Part shown: one piece after another, positions 51,901 to 59,852 of the stretch
Layout: each line of letters opens with the position of its first letter
How positions within the stretch are numbered: position 1 is the stretch's first letter
Source of the DNA: Mytilisepta virgata
Lineage: Eukaryota > Mollusca > Bivalvia > Mytilida > Mytilidae
Length of the DNA stretch: 64,000 nt
Direction: 5' to 3'
Assembly: GCA_028015205.1 (NCBI GenBank)
Contig: CM051517.1
Coordinates: 61,689,455-61,753,454 of the forward strand
Made by a program: the position numbers and the translations under genes
Notes under the pieces: generated by a model
The model's database searches: none
What the model was told of the DNA's origin: nothing
Seen by the model: only the letters and a program-made list of their open reading frames with translations

Positions 51901-53450
51901 TCAATCTAATTAAAAACCGATCTCTCATCGCTCCCGTTTTCTGATATGTCGCGTGGGAGATCTAACGAAACCCGCTTTGAGGTCACATGTGAGTGACCTC
52001 TTAGGTGTGTCCTGTTCGACCAATGAAATTGCGGCTTACGCGATCTTGTAAGTTGATTACGAAGAAATCGTCAGTCCCCAGAATTCATAAACTTTTTTGA
52101 TTGGCTTACTGATAGGAAGTCAACTCATTTGCATGTCATTATAAATTCATAAGTTCCAGTTCACTCACATGTGACCTCAAAGCGGATTTTGTTAGATCTC
52201 CCACGCGACATATCAGAAAACGGGAGCGATGAGAGATCGGTTTTTATTTAGATTGGTTGCCACTGTGTCTTTTTCGCACACAACTACTATGTGTCCCACA
52301 TACATGTGCATGTCTATTTGTAAAATCTTTAGGACGCATATACTAAAGAATGCATTTATGAACAAAAATATTAACTGCATCTTTTGTTGTAAGTAATTAT
52401 TACCTCTTCTATTGCTAAGATATCTAAAATTTTCAATTAGAGCATACTTTACAGAATTATTTTTTTTTGGAAAAGCCGTTTGCTTCAAGCTTTATTATAC
52501 ATGAATAAAGAGTCTACCGAAATGAATTATTTATGGACTTACATCAACTTTTTATACTATCAATATGTCAACAAAATAAAAAAAAAATATGAAAGAAACA
52601 AGTTTGAATAAAATCCTACAAAACAAAAATATGTCAAGTTTTTATTAAATACAGAAAAGAAAACGTGAAAACCTTACTTTAAAATCTGGGTACCAGATAC
52701 AATGTTCATTGTTCAAAATGAATTTTTCCACCCTGTGCTGCACTGAGTGCTTACTGGATTTGCTAGTAAATCCTGATAAGCTAACAACCCTAGTAGATTA
52801 TGTAATCTTCAAAGATGTTATCAATTATTTTTAAGCTCCCAAAGGGAGCTATTACGGTAGAAGTGTCGATTTGGCTACTGTACTTAGATTTTTTATTCAA
52901 TCAGATGTTGAAACCAACTTCCGGTCTTGCACTAAGACACGAATGTGGGTCCATTCGCCCAAATGTACGTATTTTCGGCCCTGGATCCGTTCAAAGCCTT
53001 TGTTAAGATATTTTGTTAAATAATTCTTCATGGGAAATATGGATACACATTTCCTGATATACCCTTATTAAAAAACTGAGTGGCTCATCGGTTAACACGT
53101 GCCTCATATTAAGCAAGACACGGTGTTTATTTTTGACAGTACTGTTGAGTGTTGACTGTTCTCCTTACGTCAGAAACTGAGAAATTATTCAATAATTAAT
53201 ATGTTGCGTCAAAGATTCCAATTGTTGCTTTCCTTCGAATTATAACTTAACAAAAGGAATGGTTTACATATTGACATTTTTCAATCCTGGTATTTTTACA
53301 GTGTCAGTACTACAGTACTCAGTAGACTACTTTCGGTTTAAGAGGACTAGAAATAACCATGTAACAAAAAGTTTCCGCTGAAAAACTTGAATATGTATAA
53401 TAACCATCTTCCTCGTCACTGTAAGAGTCATGTCGTCTTCGACTTGACAT
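21939..53450 (-). CDS. NCBP1: Nuclear cap-binding protein subunit 1 (CBP80), complete, 23 exons
   Basis: Large subunit of the nuclear cap-binding complex. With NCBP2 it binds the m7G cap of new RNA polymerase II transcripts and guides splicing, export and pioneer translation. Exons in order (minus): 53405-53450, 51427-51518, 50304-50404, 49958-50042, 42746-42817, 42387-42494, 41984-42031, 40191-40264, 38846-38915, 37707-37922, 35688-35785, 34526-34589, 34045-34155, 33270-33334, 32463-32600, 31825-32051, 31364-31463, 30470-30563, 29527-29630, 29090-29204, 24375-24500, 23225-23338, 21939-22052. All have GT/AG borders and matching phases; the sum is 2382 nt, 793 residues (human ~790). It opens [16 protein letters not shown] with the basic KRRR nuclear-localisation-like stretch. 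The three MIF4G-type helical domains are represented, including [59 protein letters not shown] and the C-terminal [10 protein letters not shown]. Nothing essential appears missing. The introns carry many transposons. Confidence 0.95.
22228..22412. mobile_element. Harbinger-like MITE, older copy (NCBP1 intron 22)
   Basis: Arms with GGATGTGGGAGGGTAGGAAG and its inverse (CTTCCTAACCTCCCACATTC). Same family as 31030-31218 but more diverged, with eroded ends. Confidence 0.6.
24510..25250. repeat. Tandem array of ~61-bp units (NCBP1 intron 20)
   Basis: About 12 units, each with GATGTCAGC, TGAACTATATGTTGCCTG and a GATGGCACATATCATAATAG segment; period 59-61 bp. One more unit lies at 26040-26105 beyond an inserted element. 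Neighbouring units are nearly identical, so the array has been homogenised. Confidence 0.85.
25250..26039. mobile_element. Bivalve repeat inserted inside the 61-bp array
   Basis: Holds three tandem ~170-bp units (GGGGCGTAACTCCT, ...TGAGAGGAGTTGCGATGAC), then a GGACGGACGGACGG run and an end with CCGTTGCGTGGGGTATAAT. The 61-bp array continues directly on the far side. No coding. Confidence 0.65.
26388..26500. repeat. Inverted-repeat element in NCBP1 intron 20
   Basis: CACAAAGGGAGAAAA near 26391 and its inverse TTTTCTCCCTTTGTG near 26476 frame ~70 bp. Flanking ATATTGGTACTAGG / CAGTATCAATAT extends the symmetry loosely. Confidence 0.5.
26501..27869. other. NCBP1 intron 20, unassigned
   Basis: AT-rich intronic DNA. 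Two loosely repeated segments around 26885-27080 share CGGAAT(G)CA and a CGTCCATTAAAAA-like piece. No gene seen. Confidence 0.35.
27870..28525. mobile_element. Foldback element with a second MITE inside (NCBP1 intron 20)
   Basis: The arm at about 27890-27965 (TTTCTATACAAATTCAC, GAAGTCATTTTACAACCAAT) is inverse to about 28430-28505. Inside, 28031-28235 has its own inverted ends GGGCCCAGTTGTTCAAAAG / CTTTTGAAAAACTGGGCCC. Confidence 0.6.
28895..29035 (+). repeat. Bivalve interspersed repeat (NCBP1 intron 20)
   Basis: Contains TTTAGGGGCCAGCTGAAG, CTAGCTGCATTGAAGACC and GTTGTTGTCTCTTAGACACA, a sequence I recall as very common in mussel genomes. Confidence 0.65.
30590..30826. mobile_element. Harbinger-like MITE beside NCBP1 exon 18
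   Basis: About 45-bp near-perfect inverted ends starting GGGACGAGATCAAAAG, with TAA directly outside both ends (TWA target). The C-rich core includes a run near 30650. It ends about 26 bp upstream (in transcription) of the exon 18 acceptor at 30563, so the polypyrimidine tract and branch region are squeezed. Confidence 0.7.
31030..31218. mobile_element. Harbinger-like MITE (NCBP1 intron 17)
   Basis: Inverted ends GGGCTATTCCATTAAAATG, with TTA at 31027-31029 and 31219-31221. About 40 bp of each arm match. A TWA target and GGG ends point to PIF/Harbinger. Confidence 0.75.
32670..33010 (-). repeat. tRNA-derived SINE (NCBP1 intron 14)
   Basis: On the minus strand the head has an A-box-like GTGGTCTCATGGTAGCATGC and a B-box-like GGTCAAGCGTTTGATCTC, then GGCCGGGGTCAAACC and a body shared with 38450-38720 (GACACATTAT...AAGACAT segments). 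Confidence 0.6.
35521..35636. repeat. Two tandem perfect palindromes (NCBP1 intron 11)
   Basis: 35521-35578 is a perfect 58-bp palindrome with no spacer (centre TTTTTAAAAA). 35585-35630 is a second, 46-bp palindrome of the same sequence. Outer flanks TTTTGAAAATCTGTTCC / GGAACAGATTTTCAAAA make the pair symmetric overall. It starts about 50 bp from the exon 11 donor. Confidence 0.9.
35831..36689. mobile_element. Non-autonomous TA-target element (NCBP1 intron 10)
   Basis: Inverted ends CTGTGGATTCATT.. and ..AATGAATCCACTG with TA outside both. Inner arms share TACCAATTTTCGTGG and ACCACGAATTTAA-type segments. No transposase frame. Probably Tc1/mariner-related. Confidence 0.6.
38450..38720 (-). 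repeat. tRNA-derived SINE, 5'-eroded (NCBP1 intron 9)
   Basis: Shares its body with 32670-33010. The B-box-like GGGGTTCGATCC is kept on the minus strand; the A-box part is lost. Confidence 0.5.
39230..39640. repeat. Bivalve interspersed repeat (NCBP1 intron 8)
   Basis: Two copies of a ~170-bp unit (CAATATGCACATCTCCATAT, ...AGGAGTTGC) ending GACAGACAGACTTCG...GCAGCGGGTATAAT, related to the element at 25250-26039. Confidence 0.6.
39795..40030 (-). repeat. tRNA-derived SINE (NCBP1 intron 8)
   Basis: The minus strand begins GGGGCCTTGGTGGCCGAGTG with an A-box-like TGGCCGAGTGGTCTAGG and a B-box-like GTGAGTTCGATT, suggesting a Leu/Ser tRNA origin. A conserved-looking body ends near GGTTTTACACCG. 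Confidence 0.65.
41170..41520. repeat. Degenerate repeat (NCBP1 intron 7)
   Basis: Contains GAGGGCA and GGGGGCAC repeats and ends ATTGGTCTAGGGAAACCTCT, opposite to a TTTAGTGCTTTCCCCAG start. Possibly an old hAT-type element. Confidence 0.35.
43879..44477 (-). repeat. 3' LTR
   Basis: 599 bp, plus-strand start TGTTACGGCC and end CATAACA. Same as the other LTR wherever compared. The short open frame inside it occurs in both LTRs and is incidental. Confidence 0.95.
44478..44492 (-). promoter_or_regulatory. Polypurine tract
   Basis: On the minus strand TTAAGGGGGGAGG directly precedes the 3' LTR, the expected plus-strand primer of reverse transcription. Confidence 0.8.
44560..49251 (-). CDS. Gag-Pol polyprotein of the Gmr1-like retrotransposon, 1563 aa
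   Basis: One uninterrupted frame. Residues 1-60: helical N-terminus. 73-140: Lys/Leu/Glu coiled coil made of near-repeats (LKLKQLEKE type). 140-330: capsid-like Gag. 373-386: CCHC zinc knuckle [14 protein letters not shown]. 457-461: protease active site DTGAS, with a VSLLLGND segment near 523. 706-746: integrase HHCC zinc finger. Asp777, Asp836 and Glu872 form the DDE core, with the D-35-E spacing. Around 1007-1014 is a GPY module (CGPYTI). 1183-1345: RT with FDLLKGYW and the YIDDL catalytic site at 1296-1300. 1440-1560: RNase H starting AVDAS, with TDHNPL. Gag and Pol share one frame, so any Gag excess must come from another mechanism. Catalytic residues all appear present, so the protein could be active. 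The chosen Met gives an 87-nt leader after the 5' LTR region. Confidence 0.95.
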   Translation of the reverse strand: MEFDAGKFLKTPDLEGFDKLKKEELVLLAKHLKIDFRTSMRKQIIKNLVIDNLVDLEIFGEEALDLKVEKVDAFKLKQLELEHELKLKQLEKEDEFKLKQLENEVKLKQLEKEEKQLQAELEMKERLEMEKIKIEMAKVESNTKSKSEHFEAAKNIRLVPKFCEKTVDKFFPQFEKIAQNLKWPKPYWTTMLQSVFVGKAAEIYSALSSEKSSDYDTVKQEVLKAYELVPEAYRQKFRSYKKFETQTYVEFAREKEDLFDKWLTSKKIDKNFDKLRQLMLLEEFKQCVNLDLKTHLDDKTVETLQDAAVVSDNYTISHKRSFKGQNFNTSSGNYKNQSTERTDIKPVAQNKSPSSYNMSGPKFDTFEKKSLTCAYCKKNGHLMADCFRLQKKNERDHKPKSSACTTPVVTNKLECPASQAFKSSFCDYMEDYKPFMSDGFVSIVDNTTPQPIKILRDTGASQSLLLEGVLPLSKETSVGASVLLRGVELGCIDVPLHHIYLKSDLITGPVVVGVRPTLPVEGVSLLLGNDLARNKVVAEPIVTSEPVVDVKSPEDDAELYPACVVTRAMARKQQDEDLQEGQYDYMDLSDSFFADIEGPGTSEKAIIRSPGTNKHVIMPWPDVNSHSLDKRTFREEQNKDPEVLQLGKRALPQEEADKVAECYYHQDGILMRKWRPPDAIPEEEWRVVYQVVVPKVYGQEIIGLAHDTPLAGHLGIRKTCLKILQHFYWPRLRNDVTEYCKSCHICQVVGKPNQKIPPAPLLPIPAFEEPFSRVLIDCVGPLPKTKTGNAYLLTIMCTSTRFPEAIPLRNIKTPTIVKALIKFFTLVGLPKSIQSDQGSNFMSGLFQQVVYQLGIAQCRSSAYHPESQGALERFHQTLKNMIRTFCLQFDRDWDDGVHFLLFAVREAVQESLGFSPFELVFGHTVRGPLKLIKEKWLTEHTDLNLLDYVSRFKEKLYTACQIAQKNLKTVQNKMKIWYDKDARDRVFEPGDKVLVFLPVPGHPLQAKYCGPYTIDSKINDLNYIVKTPGRRKQNRVCHINMLKPYFEHTNEGESKPVATLAMVKSENDHDKPDIIEPSFDSKTMEQTVRLKNSEILSNLDSKLAHLSFDRRQKLKTLVFSFKNLFPDVPNKTTAVCHDVDVGDASPIKQHPYRLNPLKLDVMRQEIRYMLDNDIIEPSNSEWSSPCLLVPKPDKTFRFVTDFRKVNSVSKSDSYPIPRIEDCIDNIGQSKFVSKFDLLKGYWQVPLTPRAREISAFVTPDGLFQYTVMPFGMKNAPATFQRMINNVIKDLDCCYAYIDDLIVCSDSWEEHLTHLYDTFDRLSQSNLTVNLAKSEFCKATVDYLGHTVGQGQVKPIMAKVDAITNFPPPTNKKQLMRYLGMIGFYRKFCSNFATVVQPLTHLLRKDSKFIWSDNCQNSFEKSKSLLINSPVLITPDFKKQFKLAVDASDVGVGAVLYQKTDDNVEKPISYFSKKLDKHQKNYSTIEKECFALLSALQHFDVYLNPTMHPILVYTDHNPLTFIHKMRNKNQRLTRWSLLLQEYDIIVKHIKGKDNVIADALSRSY
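49319..49336 (-). promoter_or_regulatory. Candidate primer-binding site (tRNA-Pro-like)
   Basis: On the minus strand, 5 nt inside the 5' LTR, TGGGGGCTCGTC matches the reverse complement of an animal tRNA-Pro 3' end (CGAGCCC plus CCA). After 12 positions one extra base disturbs the match. Confidence 0.55.
49342..49940 (-). repeat. 5' LTR
   Basis: 599 bp copy of 43879-44477. Its outer edge is 17 bp from the NCBP1 exon 4 donor at 49958. Confidence 0.95.
50700..51150. repeat. Diverged tandem repeat (NCBP1 intron 2)
   Basis: Two copies of a ~170-bp unit (AAATGAACCTAAA, GTCACTGAAGCATGAAATGT, CTGTAGTGGTGAAATATCA), then part of a third and an end with ATGCCCCAGCCACATTCGTG. Confidence 0.65.
51902..52255. 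mobile_element. Long-TIR MITE with 9-bp target duplication (Mutator-like), NCBP1 intron 1
   Basis: 354 bp flanked by the exact 9-mer GTTGCCACT (51893-51901, 52256-52264). The inverted arms are about 105 bp, from CAATCTAAT through CATCGCTCCCGTTTTCTG and GTGGGAGATCTAACG to TCACATGTGAGTGA. Long TIRs with a 9-bp duplication are typical of MULEs. No coding. Confidence 0.8.
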
Positions 53451-53990
53451 ATTAAATGCCGGTTTGTCGGCTTTCTTTCGTTCACGCTGCCTCTGAGCTT
53501 GTTTTTCCGGAAGTTCAATCTGAAATAAATGATAGCGGTTTTTCTATTGGCCCTCCATTTGCTGATACAATACAGCTAAAACCCAATATAAAATTATAGT
53601 ACAACGCACAACAGATAGACCTGATTTAAGAGTTGCAGTTTTTAGGAATATGGACTTTTACTTCGACATGACGGCCGGTTTGAAATATCTTTGAGTGACT
53701 TACAAAACTGCTCAGCTCAAAAATAATCATAACCCACCGATCAAATAACGCCTGGTGATAACCTCAGCCTCAAATATCATGTATACATGATCATATATTT
53801 ATAAAATTCAGAAGAAAAAATTAAAGTGACAATTGTTTGAATTTACATTGTTGGGTGAATTCCAAATTGTCAATTTCAATTCTTACAGATTGAAAAAGGA
53901 CCTCCAGCAGCACTGTGACCCCCCCCCCCCCCCAGCAAGTCGAGTTATTCTAGAAGTTACATATGTTTAAGGATTCATTATAATTTTTTT
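53451..53990. other. 5' flank of NCBP1
   Basis: Presumably holds the 5' UTR and promoter. No TATA box obvious. A C tract at about 53920-53936 may be unstable in assembly. Confidence 0.35.
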
Positions 53991-54135
53991 CAGTCTATGA
54001 AGAAATAACCTCAATCACGTGGTGCACACTAATAAAAACGCGTAGCGGATTATTTGAAAGTGTACACCATGTGCATTGAGGTTTATATTTCGAATCTGAG
54101 ACTACTATAACACAGTTATAGTAGTCTCAGTTCGA
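53991..54135. mobile_element. Foldback element
   Basis: Arms AACCTCAATCACGTGGTGCA / GTACACCATGTGCATTGAGG are followed by a perfect hairpin GAGACTACTATAAC-ACAG-TTATAGTAGTCTC (about 54100-54130). Outer CAGTCTAT / ATAGACTG also match. Confidence 0.6.
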
Positions 54136-54593
54136 ATAGACTGAAAACAAAATTACTGTCAATCCTTATAACTTAATTCAAAAGGTTGTTTTGACGTCTA
54201 CATGGTCTAAAACGTCGGAATTGCCTTTAATGACGTCATAGTAGAAAGGAAAATTTAGTCTATGATATGATAGACGAAAAAAATTGACCCATCAAATGAC
54301 GCGTTACATCCAATATTAAATTATATATATCTATTCAAGAAAGGTGGATATTAAAAAAAAACTCCAAAGAATTGATGAATATTTAGAATTACCATATGAC
54401 AAGTCTCACCCAGTGGGAAAAGTTATAACTTTCTAGTACCCCCGTCCTTCAAGCCAGTTTTGTTGATCAATTTTATTCAGTAAATTTCTATTCGATATTC
54501 AAATTCAAATAGTTTATTGATGAAAAACCATACATCTTGGCGAGCATCAAGTACAATAAAATATGATACAATACAATACAATAATAATACTAT

Positions 54594-54741
54594 AGTGTTA
54601 TTAACTGGCTGTTTCTGTATTGGCACTGGTATAGATTCAAGGTTTGCTATATTGGCCTCGAGACACGTAGGGTCGAGGGCCAATACAGCTGACCGAGAAT
54701 CTATACCAGTGCCAATACAGAAACAGCCAGTTCATAACACT
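54594..54741. mobile_element. Palindromic MITE
   Basis: Arms AACTGGCTGTTTCTG..GGCACTGGTATAGATTC are matched by their inverse at 54697-54732, and GTGTTAT / ATAACAC extend outward. The loop is about 55 bp. Confidence 0.75.
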
Positions 54742-55139
54742 TTTATAAAATAATCCAACTTTTTCAATACCGACTTGTTCTGAATGCTGTATTACATACA
54801 TCAAATGTGAATATAGGGCCAATATTTCCCGAATACGGACTGGCAATGAATCCTGAATTACATGCACAATATATGTTTACAGTGCCAATGATTTTAATAC
54901 TTACTTGCTTTTTCAGTATTGGACCGGGCCGAAAAGCAATATAGATCACATCATTTATATGACCAGGACGACGTCACCAGTATGACACATGCCGTTTTGG
55001 TAGTATTAGGGCTGTTTTAATAGTATTATTTAATAAAATGATATATTACATAAACTGTGTATAATATATAGGGCATAATGATTAGTTAATTATGCATTAC
55101 GTATGTTATTTGATTCCGTTAGTACTGGCATATTTGTTT

Positions 55140-56070
55140 TGTTTTCAGAGAATCTTAAGGGTTAATGATCTCTCTGATAAAATCATCTTCATTACTGATG
55201 TTTTGGATATTTCATTGCAACTATTTCTTGAATTTTGGTGTTTTGGACAATGTAGTATAAAATGTTTTTTAGTTTCAACTTCTGATGGCCAAATTTACAA
55301 AAGCGTTGGTCGCAGGAAGTATCATTGTATCGACCTGTCTCTATATCGAGGGAGTGAACACTAATTCTGATTTTTGTAAGAATGGATCTATGTTTTTTTT
55401 GAAAGAGGAAATTCTAAGTAGCATTGTAATTTAAAAGTGATTAGAATGTTGTTGAAAAATGCAACTTGCATGTTTTATTTATTCTGATGTTGTCAAGTCC
55501 TTTGAGTGTTTTATTTTCCATAAGATTGAGTAATTTATTTATTTAAAATCTTGGTTTGAAACGTTTAAAGATAATAATCCAACTTTTTGTTTGATATGGA
55601 GTTTAAATTTTTGTTCAGAGATTTATTTAATCTTTTATCTTCTATAAAAGCTGCATTTATCAAAGAACTCCTGGGATCGATCATTTTCAGATTCAGTTTT
55701 CTTAAGCCTGTTATAAATATTTGAACATTAATATCATTGATGTAACACATGCAGGGTATGTACCCAGTTCAGTATTAACAGCAAGGTTGGAAGCTTTACC
55801 ATGTACTCAAAGAATATTTTGAAAAACCTGTTTTGCACCTTTTCAAATGGTAATCTAGGTTCATATTAAAATCTGTAATCCAGATTTCTGATCCATATGT
55901 TATAATAGGTCGAATTATAGAATTGTATAACTTTATCCACTTTTTGGCTAAAAATTGGTCTGATTGTGAAATTTTGGATTTTAACGAGTATAGAAAGCTT
56001 TTCTGGCTCTATCGCCAAGATTTTCATTTGCATGTTTCAGTAGACCTGTGTTTTAAATACCACCTCTAAG
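55140..56070 (-). pseudogene. LINE retrotransposon 3' fragment (end of ORF2), degenerate
   Basis: Minus-strand frames show the RT C-terminal-type segment KLYNSIIRPIITYGSEIW at about 55890-55945, then LKRCKTGF, and near 55270-55300 a KKHFILHCPKHQNSR segment of the kind found close to LINE ORF2 C-termini. Several frameshifts and stops separate them. The RT core is missing, as in a 5'-truncated copy. Confidence 0.6.
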
Positions 56071-56169
56071 TATTTGTATTTGAGTAATTTTGGAATTTTC
56101 TATATATGCTGTATTTGGGGTTTTTTATTTTTTATAAAGGGACCACATATAATATACCTACTTATTGAC

Positions 56170-56540
56170 TTGGAATGTGGAGACTGATAGTTAAGTTTAT
56201 TATCCCCGAGTTACCAACTGTACTCTTCCCCGAATATGCAATCAGCAAGCTTTTATCACACCGGAAGACAATTAACCGGTCAATAATTTCCAGTACTATT
56301 GACCAGTCAATAGTGATTATGGTACTATTTAATTATTGGCTTGGTATGTTTATTGTCCCCGAAGTACCAACTATTGCCCCGAGGCGTAGCCGAGGGCAAT
56401 GGTTGGTATCGAAGGAATAATAAACTTACTACTCCCCGAATATGCAGTCAGAAAGTCCATGTTTTAGTATATCGAAAACACTTTATCGGTGAATAGTAAT
56501 TTAAGTTCCAGTTCTATTGACCGGTGAATAGTAGTGGACA
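56170..56540. repeat. Direct/inverted repeat cluster
   Basis: CCCCGAATATGCAATCAG and CCCCGAATATGCAGTCAG recur near 56229 and 56436, with AACCGGTCAATA / TGACCGGTGAATAG segments between and a GCCCCGAGGCGTAGCCGAGG hairpin-like piece. No gene. Confidence 0.5.
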
Positions 56541-56902
56541 CTATCAAGTTTTATGTATATGTTCTTTGTAACTAAACTCCATATATATCCTTTTTCCTCA
56601 TATTGGCTACTCGATTCATAGTCAGTGGAAAACATGTTTTAAATTTACCCAAATTGTGTTAATATCTTTTTCTGAATGTACAGAGCTGATTATTGATGCA
56701 TTTGGCATCGTTTAGTTGTCGTTGAGTGCCTACCCACTTTAATCGTCAACATGATGAAGGCAACGCGCATTCTTGCCATAAACCTCACAGTTTCAAAACA
56801 AAAAGCATGTTCTACTATCAAATGTATTGAACAGACTGGTTGGACTCATAAAAATCAGCCTGGTTTTAAAATCTAGCGCTTGAGGTTAGAAAGTATTGTA
56901 AC
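56541..56902. other. Unassigned intergenic DNA
   Basis: Nothing recognised. Confidence 0.35.
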
Positions 56903-57693
56903 TAGAGGCTCTCAAGAGTCTGTGTCGCTCACCTGTATTTAATGTGATTTTGGAAATTATGTAAAATTATATAATGATTGAGACCAAGATTGGTTTAATT
57001 TGACACAGTATTAAAAATTAAAAACAGGTCATCTTAGTGTAGTCTTACAATAGCTACTGAAGACATCTTATCATTATTATTTTTGAATATATGATCAAGT
57101 TGTGACCATTCAGAATTTTTTTTACAATTTTCTGATAGACTTCTAAACAGTTAACTTCTATGTTCTTTTTTAACAAAGGCGGTTTGATGGCAGGGTCATC
57201 CGATACTTTTTTTCAAACAAGTCATGATAACCTACTGAAAATTGTGAAAGTTTATTTTCTATTCAGCCCAGATCAAGTGGAGAATTTTGTAAAAAAAATG
57301 TTAAAAATTGCATATATAATGGCCATAAAGGGATCAGCTACAAAGTAACAAAACTTGGTCAGCACCACATAAGAAACATTCCTGCCATATTTGGTGTCAT
57401 TCCATTCAGTAGTTCTCTAAAAGAAGACATTTGTATGTATTTCTCATAGGGTCTTATGTTAAACTAAGTCCCCTGCTGGCGGCCATCTTGTATGATGGAT
57501 CGGCTACAAAGTAACAACACTTGGTCAGCACCTCATAAGGAACATTCATGCCATGTTTGGTTTCATTCCATTCAGTGGTTCTCTAGAAGAAGTTCAAAAT
57601 GTAAAATGTTAACGACGACGACGGACGACGCCGGACAACGGACGCAAAGTGATGAGAAAAGCTCACTTGGCCCTTCGGGCCAGGTGAGCTAAA
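56903..57693 (+). repeat. Bivalve interspersed repeat
   Basis: Starts GAGGCTCTCAAGAGTCTGTG and TCGCTCACCTG, and ends CTCACTTGGCCCTTCGGGCC then AGGTGAGCT. Two internal near-copies share GGATC(A/G)GCTACAAAGTAACA. ACGACGACGGACGACG lies before the end. I recall this family as abundant in bivalves. Confidence 0.75.
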
Positions 57694-58829
57694 AATGGAC
57701 TTAGTTTTCAAATATGTAATTAACCGAAAACTATTAAATTTCTTTCTAAATCTGGCTTAATAATTATTGCATAATGATTTTACTTGACAATTGTATTGTA
57801 TTTTGATTTACTAGTAAATTATGTCTAATTTTGTAGGTCACTTGTCAACATGCCATATGCTACCAGTCTTACAAAATGTGAAACTTTCCCAGGAAGTACG
57901 CTCAGTAGTCGGAAACGGACATTGAAAAACGGAACTACTTATAGTGTTACTTTGGTATCTTTTCTACATTTTTATACGTTGTGAATTTCATTTGTCAAAT
58001 CACTTTTTTAATTTTGTGTAATTCTATTATTGATTTCTCCAAGTTTACATGGTTTATACAGAAATTTAAATTTCATTTCATCTTTTTTATGGGTTAGTTC
58101 CACTGCAAAATTGCAAAGAAAATGTAGTTTAGTTCTATATGGACGTTATGGATATGTAAAGTCCAGCTCTGAAGATTTTGATTTCAGGAGGGGGCTGGGA
58201 TGAAATGTTTAATCCTGCCCGTTTTTTTCGCCGAAATTTTGGTCCTGGATTTTTTTTTCGGCTGCTATCGCGGCTTCAATTTTTATTTCATAAAAACTAA
58301 AAAAAATCTAGTCCCCCTACCCCTAAAAATCAAATGGTCGATCCCTAAAGATGCTAGAGATGTGAAGGTCTATAACACTGGATATTTAAATCTAGCGTCG
58401 ATGCCGGTGTGAATTAGTGCTAGCTCTTAATAATTTTCAAGCGCTGGTCTTCAAATATCCCTATTTTTCACTTTCACGGCCGGAGCTCACATCGTCTTTT
58501 CTGGATTTAACATCTTCAGCAATATAGATGTTTTTTACTTCTTACATCATTTCAAAACAAGAACTCTCTAACCGTGCGAGAGCAACAGGACTAAGTACAA
58601 CATATTGATGAAAGAATGCACAGCAAATTACAAAATGATTGCTGCTGCAATGTTTGTTTTTCCCCTATAGCCAGAATACATGCCTCTGGTCAAAGATTTA
58701 ACACCAGAGGAGAGAACAATTTCTTCATCTTCCCATTAATGAAATATAATGAAAATATAAAATGGATATATTTATATAAATCGTGGTAAATGACTGTAGT
58801 AACTCAGGTGCGAGACTACTGTCAAGGTG
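57694..58829. other. Unassigned intergenic DNA
   Basis: AT-rich. No frame or RNA gene recognised. Confidence 0.35.
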
Positions 58830-59340
58830 TCAGAATGCCACATGTACCCACCAAGAAGGATCTATAAATCAAATATTGTGGGTGCTTAAAAATAGAATTG
58901 CAAAAGTGATGCAAGTCACTTGAGCGTGAAATAAAGGCCAAGGTTTGTGTGCCAAACTGGCATACACACTAAGAATTTCTGTAAACCAAGTATCATGGAT
59001 TTGGGTACTACAGTTGATGTGAAGTATATTTGACCCACAAACTAGACCAAAGGTGGCTCTTTTCATTAGTTGCTCAGAAATGTACTAAAATCTCACAGAA
59101 TGAAATTAAGGTCAAGGTCAGGTGACTTCAGACAAGGGTGTAAATAGTGAGGGTGTTGCTAAGAAATTTACTTTAGCATGAAATTGATGTCAAGGTCAGA
59201 TGACAGTTGTCACTCTTGCAACCAAGAACGACCTAGGCAAGTTGCTCAGAAATTTCACGAAAATGTGAAGGATTTTGCCAATAGGAACAAGTCAATGGAT
59301 GAACCATGAAAATCAATTATATGGCTGTAGTTTATATCTG
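58830..59340. repeat. Diverged bivalve-type repeat
   Basis: Loose copies of segments such as TTGCTCAGAAAT, GAAATTAAGGTCAAGGTCA and a GACTTCAGACAAGG piece; no coding. Resembles the 50700-51150 repeat in style. Confidence 0.4.
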
Positions 59341-59498
59341 TTGACCAAAGATGTCAAGTGTGTGTACATATTTTCTGTACAATGTTTAGGTTTTAAACTT
59401 AATTTTCCCATAGACACCAAAAGGCCCCAGCCAACATAACACACGTATTTTTTCAAGACTGATGTAAAGTACGGCAGCCTGTACGCCTCTTCTGAATC

Positions 59499-59852
59499 CA
59501 GTGTTCCAGCTAGCTTAAAATAGAGGGGTGCAGCACCCTGCCCCTTTTCCAATGCACCCTTCTGCCCTTTCAGTGCTCCCCTCTGCCCTTTAAATAAGTT
59601 TGATAAAAAATGCAACAAATCACCTTTTGAATGCATATAAACAATACTGAATTAATTGAAAATGAATTAAACATTTTTAAAGAGTGTAGAGAAACTAATA
59701 GAACTCTTAAAAGGGTATTAGATTAGTAAATAATTGATATTTCTTAAAAGATGACTTGATCCTGGTTGCCCTTTTCATATCTGGAAATGCATTAAAGTGC
59801 CCCTTATCCTCAATAAATGACCCTCTGCCCTTAAATCCTAGCTGGAACACTG
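59499..59852. mobile_element. hAT-like non-autonomous element
   Basis: Inverted ends CAGTGTTCCAGCTAG and CTAGCTGGAACACTG; GAATC stands outside both. The interior has repeated CCCTTCTGCCCTTT-like pieces. The end sequence looks hAT-like, but an 8-bp duplication is not visible. Confidence 0.55.

Noticed and set aside
53327..53518. 63-codon frame at NCBP1 exon 1
   Set aside because: A shifted frame; the true start at 53450 gives the conserved N-terminus and fits the exon 2 phase.
54517..54867. Overlapping short frames with similar peptides
   Set aside because: Produced by the arms of a palindromic MITE.
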